Shown here one piece after another: positions 10,481 to 20,503 of a stretch of 64,000 bases of DNA. Under the pieces are notes generated by a model. The model saw only the letters and a list, made by a program, of their open reading frames with translations. It had not been told where the DNA came from and searched no databases. Source of the DNA: Diphasiastrum complanatum. Its lineage: Eukaryota > Streptophyta > Lycopodiopsida > Lycopodiales > Lycopodiaceae. Position numbers and translations under genes: made by a program. Position 1 is the first letter of the stretch, and each line of letters begins with the position of its first letter. The stretch is taken from the NCBI GenBank assembly GCA_029204225.1, contig CM055100.1:28720649-28784648 (forward strand), read 5' to 3'.

Positions 10481-10804
10481 TTTAATAAAGTACATCGTAA
10501 ACAGTAACTAAGAAGTGTAACAATGAAGTTTATCATTGATTTTTAACACTCTCCCTCAATGATAAAATTACATTCTTCTATTCCTAGTAGAGTACGAAAC
10601 TTTTCAAATTTACATCTACCTAATGACTTAGTAAGAATATCTGCCACTTGGTTCCTCGTTGGACTCCCACACTGGATACGATGTGAACTTCGCTCCAATG
10701 TTGAATACACATCATTGTGCTAATAATCAGATATGCGACATCAAGCATTTCACCATAAGCAATCACCAAAGAAGTCGGAAGAAGAACACGCACTATCAAT
10801 CTAT
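10481..10804 (-). pseudogene. Internally deleted reverse-strand Copia: leader, RNase H end and start of 3' LTR
   Basis: Reading the reverse strand from 10804 leftward: LTR remainder, a degenerate primer-site-like stretch near 10665-10690, then an abrupt change at about 10650 into the end of RNase H. That part corresponds to the ADILTKSLGR coding stretch. A purine tract follows, then an LTR start (TGTTAAAAATC) at 10548. The 168 bases 10482-10649 are a near-exact copy of 16782-16949. The simplest reading is a second element sharing an LTR with the element at 16842-17375, with nearly all its internal region deleted. It is cut on the left by the foldback-like element. Confidence 0.5.
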
Positions 10805-11457
10805 TGTGAAAAATTGTCAACTAGTAGTATTTTCCTAACTTGAGATTTTGTAGGCCTATGGCCAAATAAAAGTTAGAGATAGGTTCATACATGTATGTAG
10901 AGGCCCAAAGTATGTGTACACTACTTTTGAGGTCACATTAATTAGAGGAGGTCGAGTGTGGAGCTCTTCTATTGGCTCATAATTTGGTGCATTCCTATTT
11001 GACCAAATTTCTAGGTATATGGGTGAATCCTATTGGACCCCAATTTTAGCCTATCATAAGACAAGTGGCCAAGAGGCACTATGGCTGCTATAAATAGCCA
11101 TCTCCACGAGTATGTACACATCTCATTTTCATTCTATTGAATGAATGTTATGCTCTTTGAAGATCCATCTTCTTCTCTCTCACTTTTTTGTTCATATCTT
11201 GCATTCTAGCCACTAGAATTGTGATTTCTTTGTTGCTATGGCTTCACACGTGTGAAATGCAGGTTGTAGGCTCTGAAGTACGGACAGGGACAGCAAGTTT
11301 CTGTTTGTGGAAGCTTATGATCAGATTTTGATGTTTAGTTGATGTTTAGTATGCTTAACATCACAATTTCTATCATTTTTTCAATCTAGATGTGCATAAC
11401 TTCCATGGCCAAGATCTTTATGAAACTTTAGCATCTTTTGGATCTGAGTTTTTCACA
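10805..11457 (+). repeat. 5' LTR of the complete Copia
   Basis: Starts TGTGAAAAATTG and ends TTTTTCACA, giving TG...CA termini. It is the same length as the 3' LTR, with no difference seen. It contains a TATA box at 11089 and a T-rich 3' half. Confidence 0.96.
11089..11096 (+). promoter_or_regulatory. TATA box in 5' LTR
   Basis: TATAAATA sits 285 bp into the LTR within CTGCTATAAATAGCC, the usual spacing for a Copia U3 promoter. The 3' LTR copy is at 16297-16304. Transcription would start about 30 bases downstream. Confidence 0.65.
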
Positions 11458-11469
11458 TGGTATCAGAGC
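11458..11469 (+). other. tRNA-Met primer binding site of the complete Copia
   Basis: TGGTATCAGAGC follows directly after the 5' LTR and is the perfect plant initiator tRNA-Met primer site used to prime minus-strand DNA synthesis. Confidence 0.93.
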
Positions 11470-12066
11470 ATTAGGCGGCCAAATGTGCAGGTTTTGCCAG
11501 ATTTAGAAGAGATTTGTGGGCGAGTTTGCTTTTGTAGCATTCCAATCAAGTTTCTAGCTAAAAATCTTGTTGATTTATGTGTAGAAATTGGATCTTTGTG
11601 ATCAAAACATCATTTGTATGCATTTCAATTGAAGTAGAGCGAATTCCCTCTGTACTTATCAGAATAAGGAGACAAAAATTGTTTTGGAAAGAGGGAGATG
11701 CAAGATCCAACAAGATCCTATTAGTTTTCCATTCTAGCATATAGTTTTTTGATTCAATTTCTTGCTTCTTCATGTCAAAAACTTCAAAATTGATGTAACC
11801 CTCTGATTTTCAGTTTGCTGAATGATTCAAGAGTGTATTTCAATCTTAGGAGTGAGGGAAAAGCAAGTATATTGAGGTTTGGTCTTGGTTTGATCAAGAA
11901 ATCATAAAACTAGTGGCTAAAATTAAGGAAAAAGTGAGGAAAAGAGAGAAAAAGTAAGGTTTTAGGTTCCAAATCTTTGTGATTTCTTCTTGTGTTTCAT
12001 TTGTTGATTCAAGAGAGTGCTTAGTGCATTGGAACAGGTCAAAGATCAGAGATCAATCATTGCAAC
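11470..12066 (+). other. Untranslated leader of the complete Copia
   Basis: This stretch between primer site and polyprotein start has no long frame. It is A/G-rich towards the end (about 11890-11960, many GGAAAAAG/GAGAAAAAG runs), typical of retrotransposon leaders that hold packaging signals. Confidence 0.6.
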
Positions 12067-15000
12067 ATGGCTACAAATGGAGGCTACATGTTGGAAAGCA
12101 ATGATAGGCTTACCTCCCTCAACTATTCTACTTGGAAAGTAAGGATGGAGTCTTTGCTTGAGATGAATGAGTTGATGGATATTGTTGTAGGTGTGGAGGA
12201 GAGACCTTTGGCACCTCAAGAACAATTGAGGTATGACAAGAGGGCAAAGAAAGCCCTTCACATGATCAAGATGAATGTGACAAATGAGCTTATCAAAGAG
12301 GTTGGTAAGTGCACATCATCTAGTGAAGCTTGGGAAGCCTTGAAGAAGGTTTATGAATCCAAGTCTACTTCTAGAGTGTTGACTTTAAGAAGGCAAATCT
12401 TTTCTTGTATGCAAAAGAAGAGTGAGAATGGACATGCTTTTGTTTTGAGAGTTAAAGCATTGAATGATGAGTTAGCATGCATTAATGATGGCATAAATAA
12501 TGAGGAGCTTGTTCAAGTGATTCTCAATGGCTTGTTGGATGATCATGCTAATCTTGTTCAAAGTTATGCTATCCAAAAATGTTTACCAAGTGTTGGAGAC
12601 TTGCAAGAGGTCTTGTTGGCTGAAGAATTCAGGTTGCAAGCAAGAGTGGGAGCATCTTCTACATCTCAAGGAGGAGAAGAGGAGGCAATGTTCTCTAAAG
12701 GCAAGTTCAAGGGCAAAGGTAAAAGCAATTGGTCTAAAGGGCAAGACCAAGGTGAGCACTCTACTTTTGGCAAAAAGAAGGATAGATCTAAGCTAAAATG
12801 TTTCTATTGTGGAGTCAAAGGGCATTTTGCTAGTGATTGTTTTAAGAAAAAGAGGGATCAAGGGGAAAAGCAAACCAATCTAACTATTGATGAGGGTGGG
12901 GATGAGCTTCTTTCAAATGATGCTTTTGTTATGTCATCTTGCTTGTTGGCTAATCATGGAGACATTGATCCTTGGTGGATTGATAGTGGAGCCACTTCTC
13001 ATATGACATATCATAAAGAGTATTTTTCATCTTTAATGGCATTTGATGGTGATAGGAAGGTAATCTATACCGCAAATGATGGTGAGTGTGCAATCAAGGG
13101 GATTGGCACAATTCCGATTTCACTTTCTACAAATAGGAATATAGAATTGAAAGATGTTTTGCTCATTCCATCCATTACCAAGAACTTACTTAGTGTAAGC
13201 CAAATGCTTGACAAAGGATTCAAAGTTGAGTTTGATGGTGATGCTTGCTTGATCAAAAAGGGGTGTAGTATCATTGCAAAAGGGAAAAGGCAAGGGAAAT
13301 TGTTCAAGCTTGATGCATGTGTTGTTGCTAACCAAGTTGGATGCATGGCAAATGAACAAATGTCAATTCAAGAGGTATGGCATAAAAGGATGGGACATCT
13401 CAACTACAAGGCCTTGGAGGTAATAGCCAAAAAGGAGGTAGTAAGGGGACTTCCCAAGTCTCTTACTTGCTTGAATCATGTTTGTGAAGAATGTGCTTTG
13501 TCTAAATCACATAGATTGCCATATACTAGATCTATATCTAGATCTAAGATGCCTTTTTCTCTCTTGCATTCGGATATTCATGGTGTTACTACAATTAGCA
13601 ATGGAGGTGCTAAGATGTATGTAACTTTCATTGATGATTTTAGTAGATTTTGTTGGGTTTATCTACTAAAGAGCAAGGATGAGGTGTTTGATGTGTTTAT
13701 CAAGTTCAAAGTTGCTATTGAGACTCAATTTACAACCAAAATCAAATGCTTGAGGAGCGACAATGGTGGTGAATACATTTCTAACAAATTCAAAGCCTTT
13801 TGCGATGAGCATGGGATCAAGAGGGAGTACACATGTCCAAGAACACCACAACAAAATGGAGTGGCCGAGAGGAAGAATAGAACCTTGTGTGAGAGTGCAA
13901 AGGCAATGAGATTGAATGCTAATCTTCCTAAACCTTTTTGGAGTGATGCTTTGTTGTGTGCAAATTTCCTATGCAATAGATGGCCAAGTGTTGTATTGGA
14001 AGGAAAAACCCCTTTTGAAGCTTTGTTTGGTACGAAGCCTAATGTCAAGTTTCTAAGAACTTTTGGATGCATTTGCTACTTCAACATTACTCTTGATGAT
14101 AGAACTAAGGAGGATCCATCTTCAAGAAAGGGCATTTTTGTTGGTTATAGTGAAGTAAGCAAAGCATATAGGATTTATGTTCCTTCAATCAAGAAAGTGT
14201 TCACAAGTAGGGATGTCATTTTTGATGAAGGTAACATTCCAAAAGTTGTTTCAAGTGATGATGGTGTTGTTGCAACTAATGTACTTGATGACAATGGAGT
14301 TGATGACACATTGGATGTGGATGTTGAAGAAGCCTCTTCAAGTCAAATTCCAAGGAGAACTCCAAGGCATAAAGTGAAACCCTCAAGGCTCACTTATGAT
14401 GGCAAAGGTAAGCAAGTGGTGGATGGATCCAACTATGCTTTCCTAACTTCTTTTGATGTACCTTCATGTGTAGATGAAGCAAGGCAAAAAGAGGAATGGA
14501 TCCAAGCAATGGATCTTGAGTTTGAAGCACTTATGAAGAACAACACATGGAGATTGGTGGAGCTTCCAAAGGGCAAAAGTGCAATTGGATGCAAATGGAT
14601 CTTCAAGGTAAAGACAAATCAAGATGGATCTATCAACAAGTTGAAGGCAAGGTTGGTGGCTAAAGGTTATGCTCAAGAGCATGGCATTGACTATGAGGAA
14701 ACCTTTGCACCCGTGGCAAAGATGGTGAGCATAAGAGTAATCATTTCCCTTGCAACTCTTTATGGATGGGATCTTTGGCAATTAGACATTTCTAATGCTT
14801 TCTTGAATGGTGATCTTGAAGAGGAAGTCTACATGGAGCAACCCGAGAGCTATGTTTCTCATAGCAAGCCTAATCATGTGTGTTTTCTACAAAAAAGTTT
14901 GTATGGTCTTAAGCAAGCACCAAGGAGTTGGTATGCTAGGCTTAACTCTTTTCTACTTTCTCAAAACTTCACTATGAGTGAGTATGATCATTCACTTTAC

Positions 15001-16017
15001 TTTAGAATTAGTGCTAATGATGTTACAATCCTTCTAATTTATGTGGATGACATTATTTTAAGTGGAGGGAACAAGGAAGATATAGAAGATATCAAGAAAG
15101 CACTAAAAAAGGAATTTGAAGTGCATGATCTTGGTCTTTTGAGCTATATCTTAGGAATAGAAGTAATTAGAACTTCTCAAATCACTTTTATTTCACAAGA
15201 GAAGTATGCTATTTCTATTCTCAATAGATTTCATATGGTAGATGCAAATCCTATTGATACACCTATGGAATCACATGTAAAGCTAACTATAAGAGGTAAT
15301 GAAAGATCCTTCGAGGACATTACTCTCTATAGGAAGCTAATAGGTTCTCTTATATATCTAACCATCACAAGACCTGATTTATCTTATTGTGTTGGTAGAT
15401 TAAGCCAATTCATGCAAGATCCTAGCATAGAACATTGGAAACTAGGAAAGAGGATCTTGAGATACATCTCGGGAACAAAAGATTTTGGCATTGTTTATAG
15501 AGGCTCATCACCTAACTTATTTGGTTTTTCAGATTCAGATTTTGCAGGAGACCTTATGGATAGAAAATCCATAAATGCACATGCTATTTTCATAGGTGAT
15601 GGAGCTATCTCATGGATGTCGAAGAAACAAGCAACTATATCACTTTCTTCTAGTGAGGCCGAGTACAAAGCTTTGACATCATGCACAAAGGAGATGGTGT
15701 GGATCAAGAGGATGATTATGGAGCTTCATTTGCTGGATTTTTCAGAGAGTCCAATCATCTTTTGTGACAACCTTTCAGCCCAAAGTCTAGCAAGCAATCC
15801 GGTTTTCCATGCAAGGAGCAAACATATCGAGGTGGCTTACCATTTTGTGAGAGAACAAGTGTTGGCAAAAGAGATCAAGCTTGAACATGTCCCATCAAAG
15901 GAATGTGTGGCTGATATCTTTACCAAAGCATTGGGAAAGGACTTATTTTTCAAGCATAGAACAAGTCTTGGTGTACTTTCTAAATCTATGCTAAAACTAG
16001 TTGAAGAGGGAGTGTGA
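12067..16017 (+). CDS. Ty1/Copia Gag-Pol polyprotein, intact
   Basis: One frame of 1316 residues encodes everything needed for retrotransposition. Residues ~1-230 are a UBN2-type Gag. A CCHC zinc knuckle follows (C245, C248, H253, C258). The protease has its catalytic triplet D306-S307-G308. Integrase has the HHCC zinc site (H439, H444, C473, C476) and the catalytic triad D503, D565, E601 with the expected D-x35-E spacing. RT carries its first aspartate at D907 (QLDISNAF) and YVDD at 992-995. RNase H shows SDSDFAGD near 1155 and SSSEAEYKAL, and the frame ends with the ADIFTKAL box. I see no missing catalytic residue. The ATG lies ~600 bases after the primer site and is the first long in-frame start. 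The stop codon (16015-16017) lies inside the 3' LTR, which begins at 16013. Gag and Pol share one frame, so Gag excess must come from RNA processing or another mechanism not visible here. Confidence 0.96.
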   Translation: MATNGGYMLESNDRLTSLNYSTWKVRMESLLEMNELMDIVVGVEERPLAPQEQLRYDKRAKKALHMIKMNVTNELIKEVGKCTSSSEAWEALKKVYESKSTSRVLTLRRQIFSCMQKKSENGHAFVLRVKALNDELACINDGINNEELVQVILNGLLDDHANLVQSYAIQKCLPSVGDLQEVLLAEEFRLQARVGASSTSQGGEEEAMFSKGKFKGKGKSNWSKGQDQGEHSTFGKKKDRSKLKCFYCGVKGHFASDCFKKKRDQGEKQTNLTIDEGGDELLSNDAFVMSSCLLANHGDIDPWWIDSGATSHMTYHKEYFSSLMAFDGDRKVIYTANDGECAIKGIGTIPISLSTNRNIELKDVLLIPSITKNLLSVSQMLDKGFKVEFDGDACLIKKGCSIIAKGKRQGKLFKLDACVVANQVGCMANEQMSIQEVWHKRMGHLNYKALEVIAKKEVVRGLPKSLTCLNHVCEECALSKSHRLPYTRSISRSKMPFSLLHSDIHGVTTISNGGAKMYVTFIDDFSRFCWVYLLKSKDEVFDVFIKFKVAIETQFTTKIKCLRSDNGGEYISNKFKAFCDEHGIKREYTCPRTPQQNGVAERKNRTLCESAKAMRLNANLPKPFWSDALLCANFLCNRWPSVVLEGKTPFEALFGTKPNVKFLRTFGCICYFNITLDDRTKEDPSSRKGIFVGYSEVSKAYRIYVPSIKKVFTSRDVIFDEGNIPKVVSSDDGVVATNVLDDNGVDDTLDVDVEEASSSQIPRRTPRHKVKPSRLTYDGKGKQVVDGSNYAFLTSFDVPSCVDEARQKEEWIQAMDLEFEALMKNNTWRLVELPKGKSAIGCKWIFKVKTNQDGSINKLKARLVAKGYAQEHGIDYEETFAPVAKMVSIRVIISLATLYGWDLWQLDISNAFLNGDLEEEVYMEQPESYVSHSKPNHVCFLQKSLYGLKQAPRSWYARLNSFLLSQNFTMSEYDHSLYFRISANDVTILLIYVDDIILSGGNKEDIEDIKKALKKEFEVHDLGLLSYILGIEVIRTSQITFISQEKYAISILNRFHMVDANPIDTPMESHVKLTIRGNERSFEDITLYRKLIGSLIYLTITRPDLSYCVGRLSQFMQDPSIEHWKLGKRILRYISGTKDFGIVYRGSSPNLFGFSDSDFAGDLMDRKSINAHAIFIGDGAISWMSKKQATISLSSSEAEYKALTSCTKEMVWIKRMIMELHLLDFSESPIIFCDNLSAQSLASNPVFHARSKHIEVAYHFVREQVLAKEIKLEHVPSKECVADIFTKALGKDLFFKHRTSLGVLSKSMLKLVEEGV
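16001..16012 (+). other. Polypurine tract of the complete Copia
   Basis: TTGAAGAGGGAG immediately precedes the 3' LTR and would prime plus-strand synthesis. It also encodes the last residues of the polyprotein. Confidence 0.8.
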
Positions 16018-16665
16018 AAAATTGTCAACTAGTAGTATTTTCCTAACTTGAGATTTTGTAGGCCTATGGCCAAATAAAAGTTAGAGATAGGTTCATACAT
16101 GTATGTAGAGGCCCAAAGTATGTGTACACTACTTTTGAGGTCACATTAATTAGAGGAGGTCGAGTGTGGAGCTCTTCTATTGGCTCATAATTTGGTGCAT
16201 TCCTATTTGACCAAATTTCTAGGTATATGGGTGAATCCTATTGGACCCCAATTTTAGCCTATCATAAGACAAGTGGCCAAGAGGCACTATGGCTGCTATA
16301 AATAGCCATCTCCACGAGTATGTACACATCTCATTTTCATTCTATTGAATGAATGTTATGCTCTTTGAAGATCCATCTTCTTCTCTCTCACTTTTTTGTT
16401 CATATCTTGCATTCTAGCCACTAGAATTGTGATTTCTTTGTTGCTATGGCTTCACACGTGTGAAATGCAGGTTGTAGGCTCTGAAGTACGGACAGGGACA
16501 GCAAGTTTCTGTTTGTGGAAGCTTATGATCAGATTTTGATGTTTAGTTGATGTTTAGTATGCTTAACATCACAATTTCTATCATTTTTTCAATCTAGATG
16601 TGCATAACTTCCATGGCCAAGATCTTTATGAAACTTTAGCATCTTTTGGATCTGAGTTTTTCACA
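16013..16665 (+). repeat. 3' LTR of the complete Copia
   Basis: Identical in length (653 bp) and, by line-by-line reading, in sequence to 10805-11457. It is followed by the second TCTAT target copy. Confidence 0.96.
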
Positions 16666-16670
16666 TCTAT

Positions 16671-16847
16671 CACACACTACAACATATTGAATGTAAAATG
16701 TACATATAAACCCTGAACCCTGATAGAGAGGGAGAAGCTAGGAGTAGACTACTAGACTAGCCAACGGCTAGTTACAACTAGTAATAAAGTACATCGTAAA
16801 CAGTAACTAAGAAGTGTAACAATGAAGTTTATCATTGATTTTTAACA
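16671..16847 (-). repeat. Start of an older reverse-strand Copia LTR, split by the young Copia
   Basis: On the reverse strand the LTR starts TGTTAAAAATC at 16847, directly after a GAGGGAGAG purine tract. It runs left to the insertion point at 16666-16670 and resumes at 10804. Removing the young element joins a continuous LTR of roughly 300 bp. Confidence 0.7.
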
Positions 16848-17375
16848 CTCTCCCTCAATGATAAAATTACATTCTTCTATTCCTAGTAGAGTACGAAACT
16901 TTTCAAATTTACATCTACCTAATGACTTAGTAAGAATATCTGCCACTTGATCTTCAGATTTATAGAAAACAAGATCAATGGCTCCATCAAGAATTTTCTC
17001 TCGAACAAAATGATAATGTATTTCGATGTGCTTGGTTCGAGCATGTAAAACTGGATTTTTGGCAAGGTGAATGCAACTTTGATTGTCACAAGATATAGTA
17101 GTTGCATCCACCTGTGGTTGACCTAAATCCACAAGCAATATTCGTAACCATACCGCTTCTTGTGCAGCATTGCTGAGTGCTCGATATTCAGCTTCCGTCG
17201 AGGATAAGACTACTGTAGGTTCCTTTTTGCTACTCCATGAAATTGCAGTTGTACCATAATTGAATGTATGACCGTTGGTAGACCTTCTGTCATCAATATT
17301 ACCTGCCCAATCAGCATCTGTATATCCTATCAATATTGGCACTTCAGGCTGATCATACTTCAAACCAAAATTCAA
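16842..17375 (-). pseudogene. Ty1/Copia RNase H domain, reverse strand, truncated
   Basis: This 177-residue open frame is the C-terminal RNase H part of a Copia polyprotein: GYTDADWAGNIDDRRSTNGH, AISWSSKKEPTVVLSSTEAE, SCDNQSCIHLAKNPVLHART, KHIEIHYHFVREKI and QVADILTKSLGR. The catalytic acids (D of TDADWAG, E of STEAE, D of SCDNQS) are present. The upstream RT and integrase are missing: at about 17375 the sequence changes abruptly into a forward-strand Gypsy integrase. The stop codon overlaps the first bases of the LTR, as in the young Copia. Confidence 0.88.
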
Positions 17376-17890
17376 TGTTTAGTGATTGCGGCACACACTT
17401 TTTAAATGTTTTCATTGATAATTTTCTATGCCATTACATTTTAGTTCACCGGAAGAGTACACCATACTATCCTAGATGTAATGGCCAGGCCGAATCAACT
17501 AACAAGACGATATGTAAAATATTGACAAAGATAGTTGAAACTAGTTGTTCTGATTGGGAAACGAAACTATTCTCATCTATCTGGGCTTACCGCACCACCC
17601 CGAAGAAAGCCACTAGATGGGTTACCCCATTCCATCTAGTGTATGGTCAAGAGGCGGTAATGCCTGTAGAATTCTATTTACGTCAGCCCAGTTGTGCGAG
17701 ACCATACTCATATCTTACCACTCACAACTGGTTAACAAACGACACCAAAAGGCCTAACATGACCATCACTTGAGAAACAAGGATTTACACTTAGGTGACC
17801 AGGTGCTTCCTTATACATCGAAAAAGCACCCCGACAAATTGAAATTCTGAAGTGAGGGACCGTATGTTATCAATAAAATCTACATCATCA
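17376..17890 (+). pseudogene. Ty3/Gypsy integrase C-terminal fragment
   Basis: The translation gives FSDCGTHFLN (canonical VSDRGTHF), then PYYPRCNGQAESTNKTICKI, WAYRTTPKKATRWVTPF and LVYGQEAVMP. This is the second half of a Gypsy integrase core with the DDE glutamate (QAEST). After a stop at about 17772 the integrase C-terminal region continues (GDQVLPYTSKKHPDKLKF, about 17796-17850) before another stop. The first catalytic aspartate, RT and LTRs are missing on the left. The NGQAESTNKT wording is typical of the Athila/Tat branch; I hold that lineage call loosely. Confidence 0.82.
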
Positions 17891-18237
17891 ACATAAAACA
17901 CTTGTTTTTTCCTTCTAGTTCATTCACCACCATTTCCACAGATATCCACCTTCCCCACATCTCCATCCTTGACCAACATCTCCACATCTTCTGCTTTCAC
18001 ACATTATACTTCCATTTTTTCCTTACACAACCTCTTCTGTCACCACCCTTTAATTCCACAACATACTTCGCTTTCCACACATCTTCCACTCCGTCCTTGC
18101 AAAAACACCTCACAAATTCCGCTTTCAAACACTTTACCTTCCATTTTTCTTTACCCAACCTCATTCCTTCACAACCCTTTCCTTCCGCAACATACCTTGC
18201 TCCACACACGTCTTCCAGTCCCTTCTCAACCGACTCT

Positions 18238-18510
18238 TTCACCTGCCATCTCGACCGGAGTCATTCCATTCCATCTCGACCGAAGCCATTCCATTCCAGC
18301 TCAACCGGAGCCATTCCATTCCATCTTGACCGGATCCATTCCATTCTATCTCGACCAAAGCCTACGTCCCATCTCAACCGAAGCCTCCGTCAACTCTCAA
18401 CCGAAGCCTACATTCCATCTCGATCGAAGCCTCTGTCAACTCTCAACCGAAGCCTACGTCCCATCTCAACCGACGCCACTAGTCACATCTCAACTGATGC
18501 CACCCTTAAC
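18238..18510 (+). repeat. Degenerate short tandem repeat (CATCTCGACCGAAGCC-like)
   Basis: About ten units of 24-27 bp share TC(T/A)CAACCG(A/G)AGCC, with spacers alternating between CATTCCATTCCA and TACGTCCCA. The array is open in two frames and would encode Ser/Pro/Arg-rich low-complexity peptide. That openness is a by-product of the repeat and is not evidence for a protein. Confidence 0.7.
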
Positions 18511-18569
18511 CCTGTCTCAAATCTCAACCGACACATTTTTTTCAGACCTGTTTCTTCCATTTTTTCAGC

Positions 18570-19177
18570 ATGTCTTCCAACCCCAGTTCCAGTTCCGACG
18601 ACCTCGATGCTAATAAGCTCGACATCCAGCTATGCAAATTGGATATTACAGAGATGCAGACCTGGTACAAGCAGACAGAGTCATTTTTCAAGGCAATTGA
18701 GTTCCAAATCCCTGTCCTGACAGGGTATCAAAGTCCGTACCTGATACATATGGTGTACGCAAATTATAATGCTACGACAAGATCGTGCCAACTCATAGTT
18801 CCCCCTGTCAGAACTATGTTTATAACATATCTTTTGCAGTGGCCAACTTACAACCCTTCGGGTTCCCTTGAGGACCAAATGCTGTCACAAGGATGCTCCA
18901 GAAGATTGAGCAGACAACCTATTTCAAATACATAGATCCCTCAGTGGACAAATGGAAGAATAAAGACGGGTACCACATCGAGGCCATCAATGATCAACAG
19001 CTGCAAGCGACATGTGCATACTTGACCAGATGCACACAAAGACCAAGGACAAAGGTGCTGCAGGTACCCATGTCCCTCTTCCACATGATGGCAGATTCAC
19101 GACTGCATGCCCAGAACCTTTATGATTGGGCACAATTTGCTTCAAATTGCCTTCATGAGTGTATTAAGAACAAGTAG
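18570..19177 (+). pseudogene. Unrecognised reading frame downstream of Gypsy integrase
   Basis: Two overlapping frames (18570-18935, then 18893-19177) look like one protein with a frameshift near 18890. Segments include DIQLCKLDITEMQTWYKQTE and, in the second, YDWAQFASNCLHECIKNK. An extra frame after integrase fits the additional open reading frames of the Tat/Athila branch, but I do not recognise a family. It is probably not a cellular gene because of the break and the retroelement context. Confidence 0.35.
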
Positions 19178-19315
19178 TCAGTAACCGTCCGGCCCCAGAT
19201 GCCGAGCCAAGCTGAAGACACAGAGTATCTCTCACCCATGACCGAGGAGGTCTCTGAAGGAGGAGAGCAGAAGAAGCTGAGAGCCGAGCATGAGAGCCGA
19301 GGATTACTAGCTAGG

Positions 19316-19870
19316 ATGACAGTTATTTTCTATGTGAGCCTACATGGTGTATCCCAGAGAAGCAACGACCATGTAGGAACTAGTAATGTTTCCATGGCAA
19401 TGTAAATAAGTGTAGACCCCCTTAAATAATTTAGAGTGAGCCACCTTTTGATGGTGACCTCTAGTGGAAGGGCTTTTTCCACTTGTATTTTTCAAATGAG
19501 TGGAATTGCCACTTGGGCTCCACATGGGCAGCCCTCTTGCTTATTTAAGGGCCCCTCTCTCTTGTGAGGGAGCTTTGATTGTATTGTCAATTTCTCTTGA
19601 GTGAATAAAGAAGATCTTCCACGAGTTCTTAATAATTGTGAAGCTCCTTGTTCATGACAATCTTCTTGAGTGAAATTTCTATGAGCATGTTCTGATTTTC
19701 CTTGTGTTTGTGGATTAATTAGATTTCTTGCTTACTCTCTTGCTTGTGGAATGTAGATGTGGATTAACTTTATTGTTTCTTGATTTTGTAGTTTCAGCAT
19801 GCAGGTAAACTATAGAGGCTGAGATTGTGGATCTGATTTGCATACTCTATAACAATCCCGTCCTTGATTG
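19316..19870 (+). repeat. Possible LTR of the Gypsy fragment
   Basis: The stretch has TATTTAAGGG (about 19541), GAATAAAG polyadenylation-like signals (about 19602) and a T-rich 3' half. It lies just after the post-integrase frame, all as expected of an LTR. No paired LTR, purine tract or primer site could be fixed, so boundaries are guesses. Confidence 0.28.
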
Positions 19871-20417
19871 TTCTTGGGTATTCCAAGCATCAAAAAATGG
19901 GTGTTTCTTGATCCTTGGGCTGCTAGAATGTTGTTAGGAAGCTAGTTTTCTTGTTTCTTGTTTCTTGCTGAGTAGCTTAATCTTGTCATTGCATTATTCC
20001 CTGATTTCCTAAGATAGTTTTGTAGATTTGCTCCCTGTTCAGAACGTTGATCTATGTTGAGCTAGGACTGGTTGCATGGCTTGTAAATGCATGTAGCTGA
20101 GTACCATAACCGTTTCTCCCCACTGACAGGCTGGGAATACACGTTGTAATCTGAGAAATACTTCTGCCTGGAAACCGTTCTAACAAGAAGATTAAACTGT
20201 AAAGAACTGTAACCATTGGAAGTAATAAAGAAGAACGAAAAAGAATCATGTTCACAGATTCAGCTGGAATCTGTGAACATGATGACTAGCCATTTATTTG
20301 AGAAGAAGATTATTTTGTGCAAAAAATGCATGTCCCATTATAAAATCACATGAATGATTTCTTGATGATGTTTATGGAATGGATAGCCATAAATACAATT
20401 TCATGGTTGTGTATCTT

Positions 20418-20421
<4 letters not shown>

Positions 20422-20499
<78 letters not shown>
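20422..20499 (+). repeat. (GA)n microsatellite, about 78 bp
   Basis: Uninterrupted GA dinucleotides. It is one of four long perfect GA tracts in the window. Confidence 0.98.

Positions 20500-20503
<4 letters not shown>

Larger units (their letters stand above)
10805..16665 (+). mobile_element. Complete Ty1/Copia retrotransposon, apparently recent
   Basis: The element is 5861 bp with 653 bp LTRs (10805-11457 and 16013-16665) that I read as identical along their whole length. The 5 bp target duplication TCTAT lies at 10800-10804 and 16666-16670. Internal parts are a tRNA-Met primer site (11458), a ~600 bp leader, one uninterrupted polyprotein frame (12067-16017) and a purine tract before the 3' LTR. 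Domain order protease-integrase-RT-RNase H defines Copia. Identical LTRs mean an insertion too recent to have accumulated mutations. It inserted into the LTR of an older reverse-strand Copia. It is the only element here that looks autonomous. Confidence 0.97.

Noticed and set aside
17902-18720. A 272-residue Ser/Pro-rich forward frame
   Set aside because: It is created by a tandem repeat and is open in two frames at once, which is not the pattern of a real protein.
20052-20255. Coding frame on the reverse strand
   Set aside because: No recognised motif; lies in T-rich DNA after a possible LTR.
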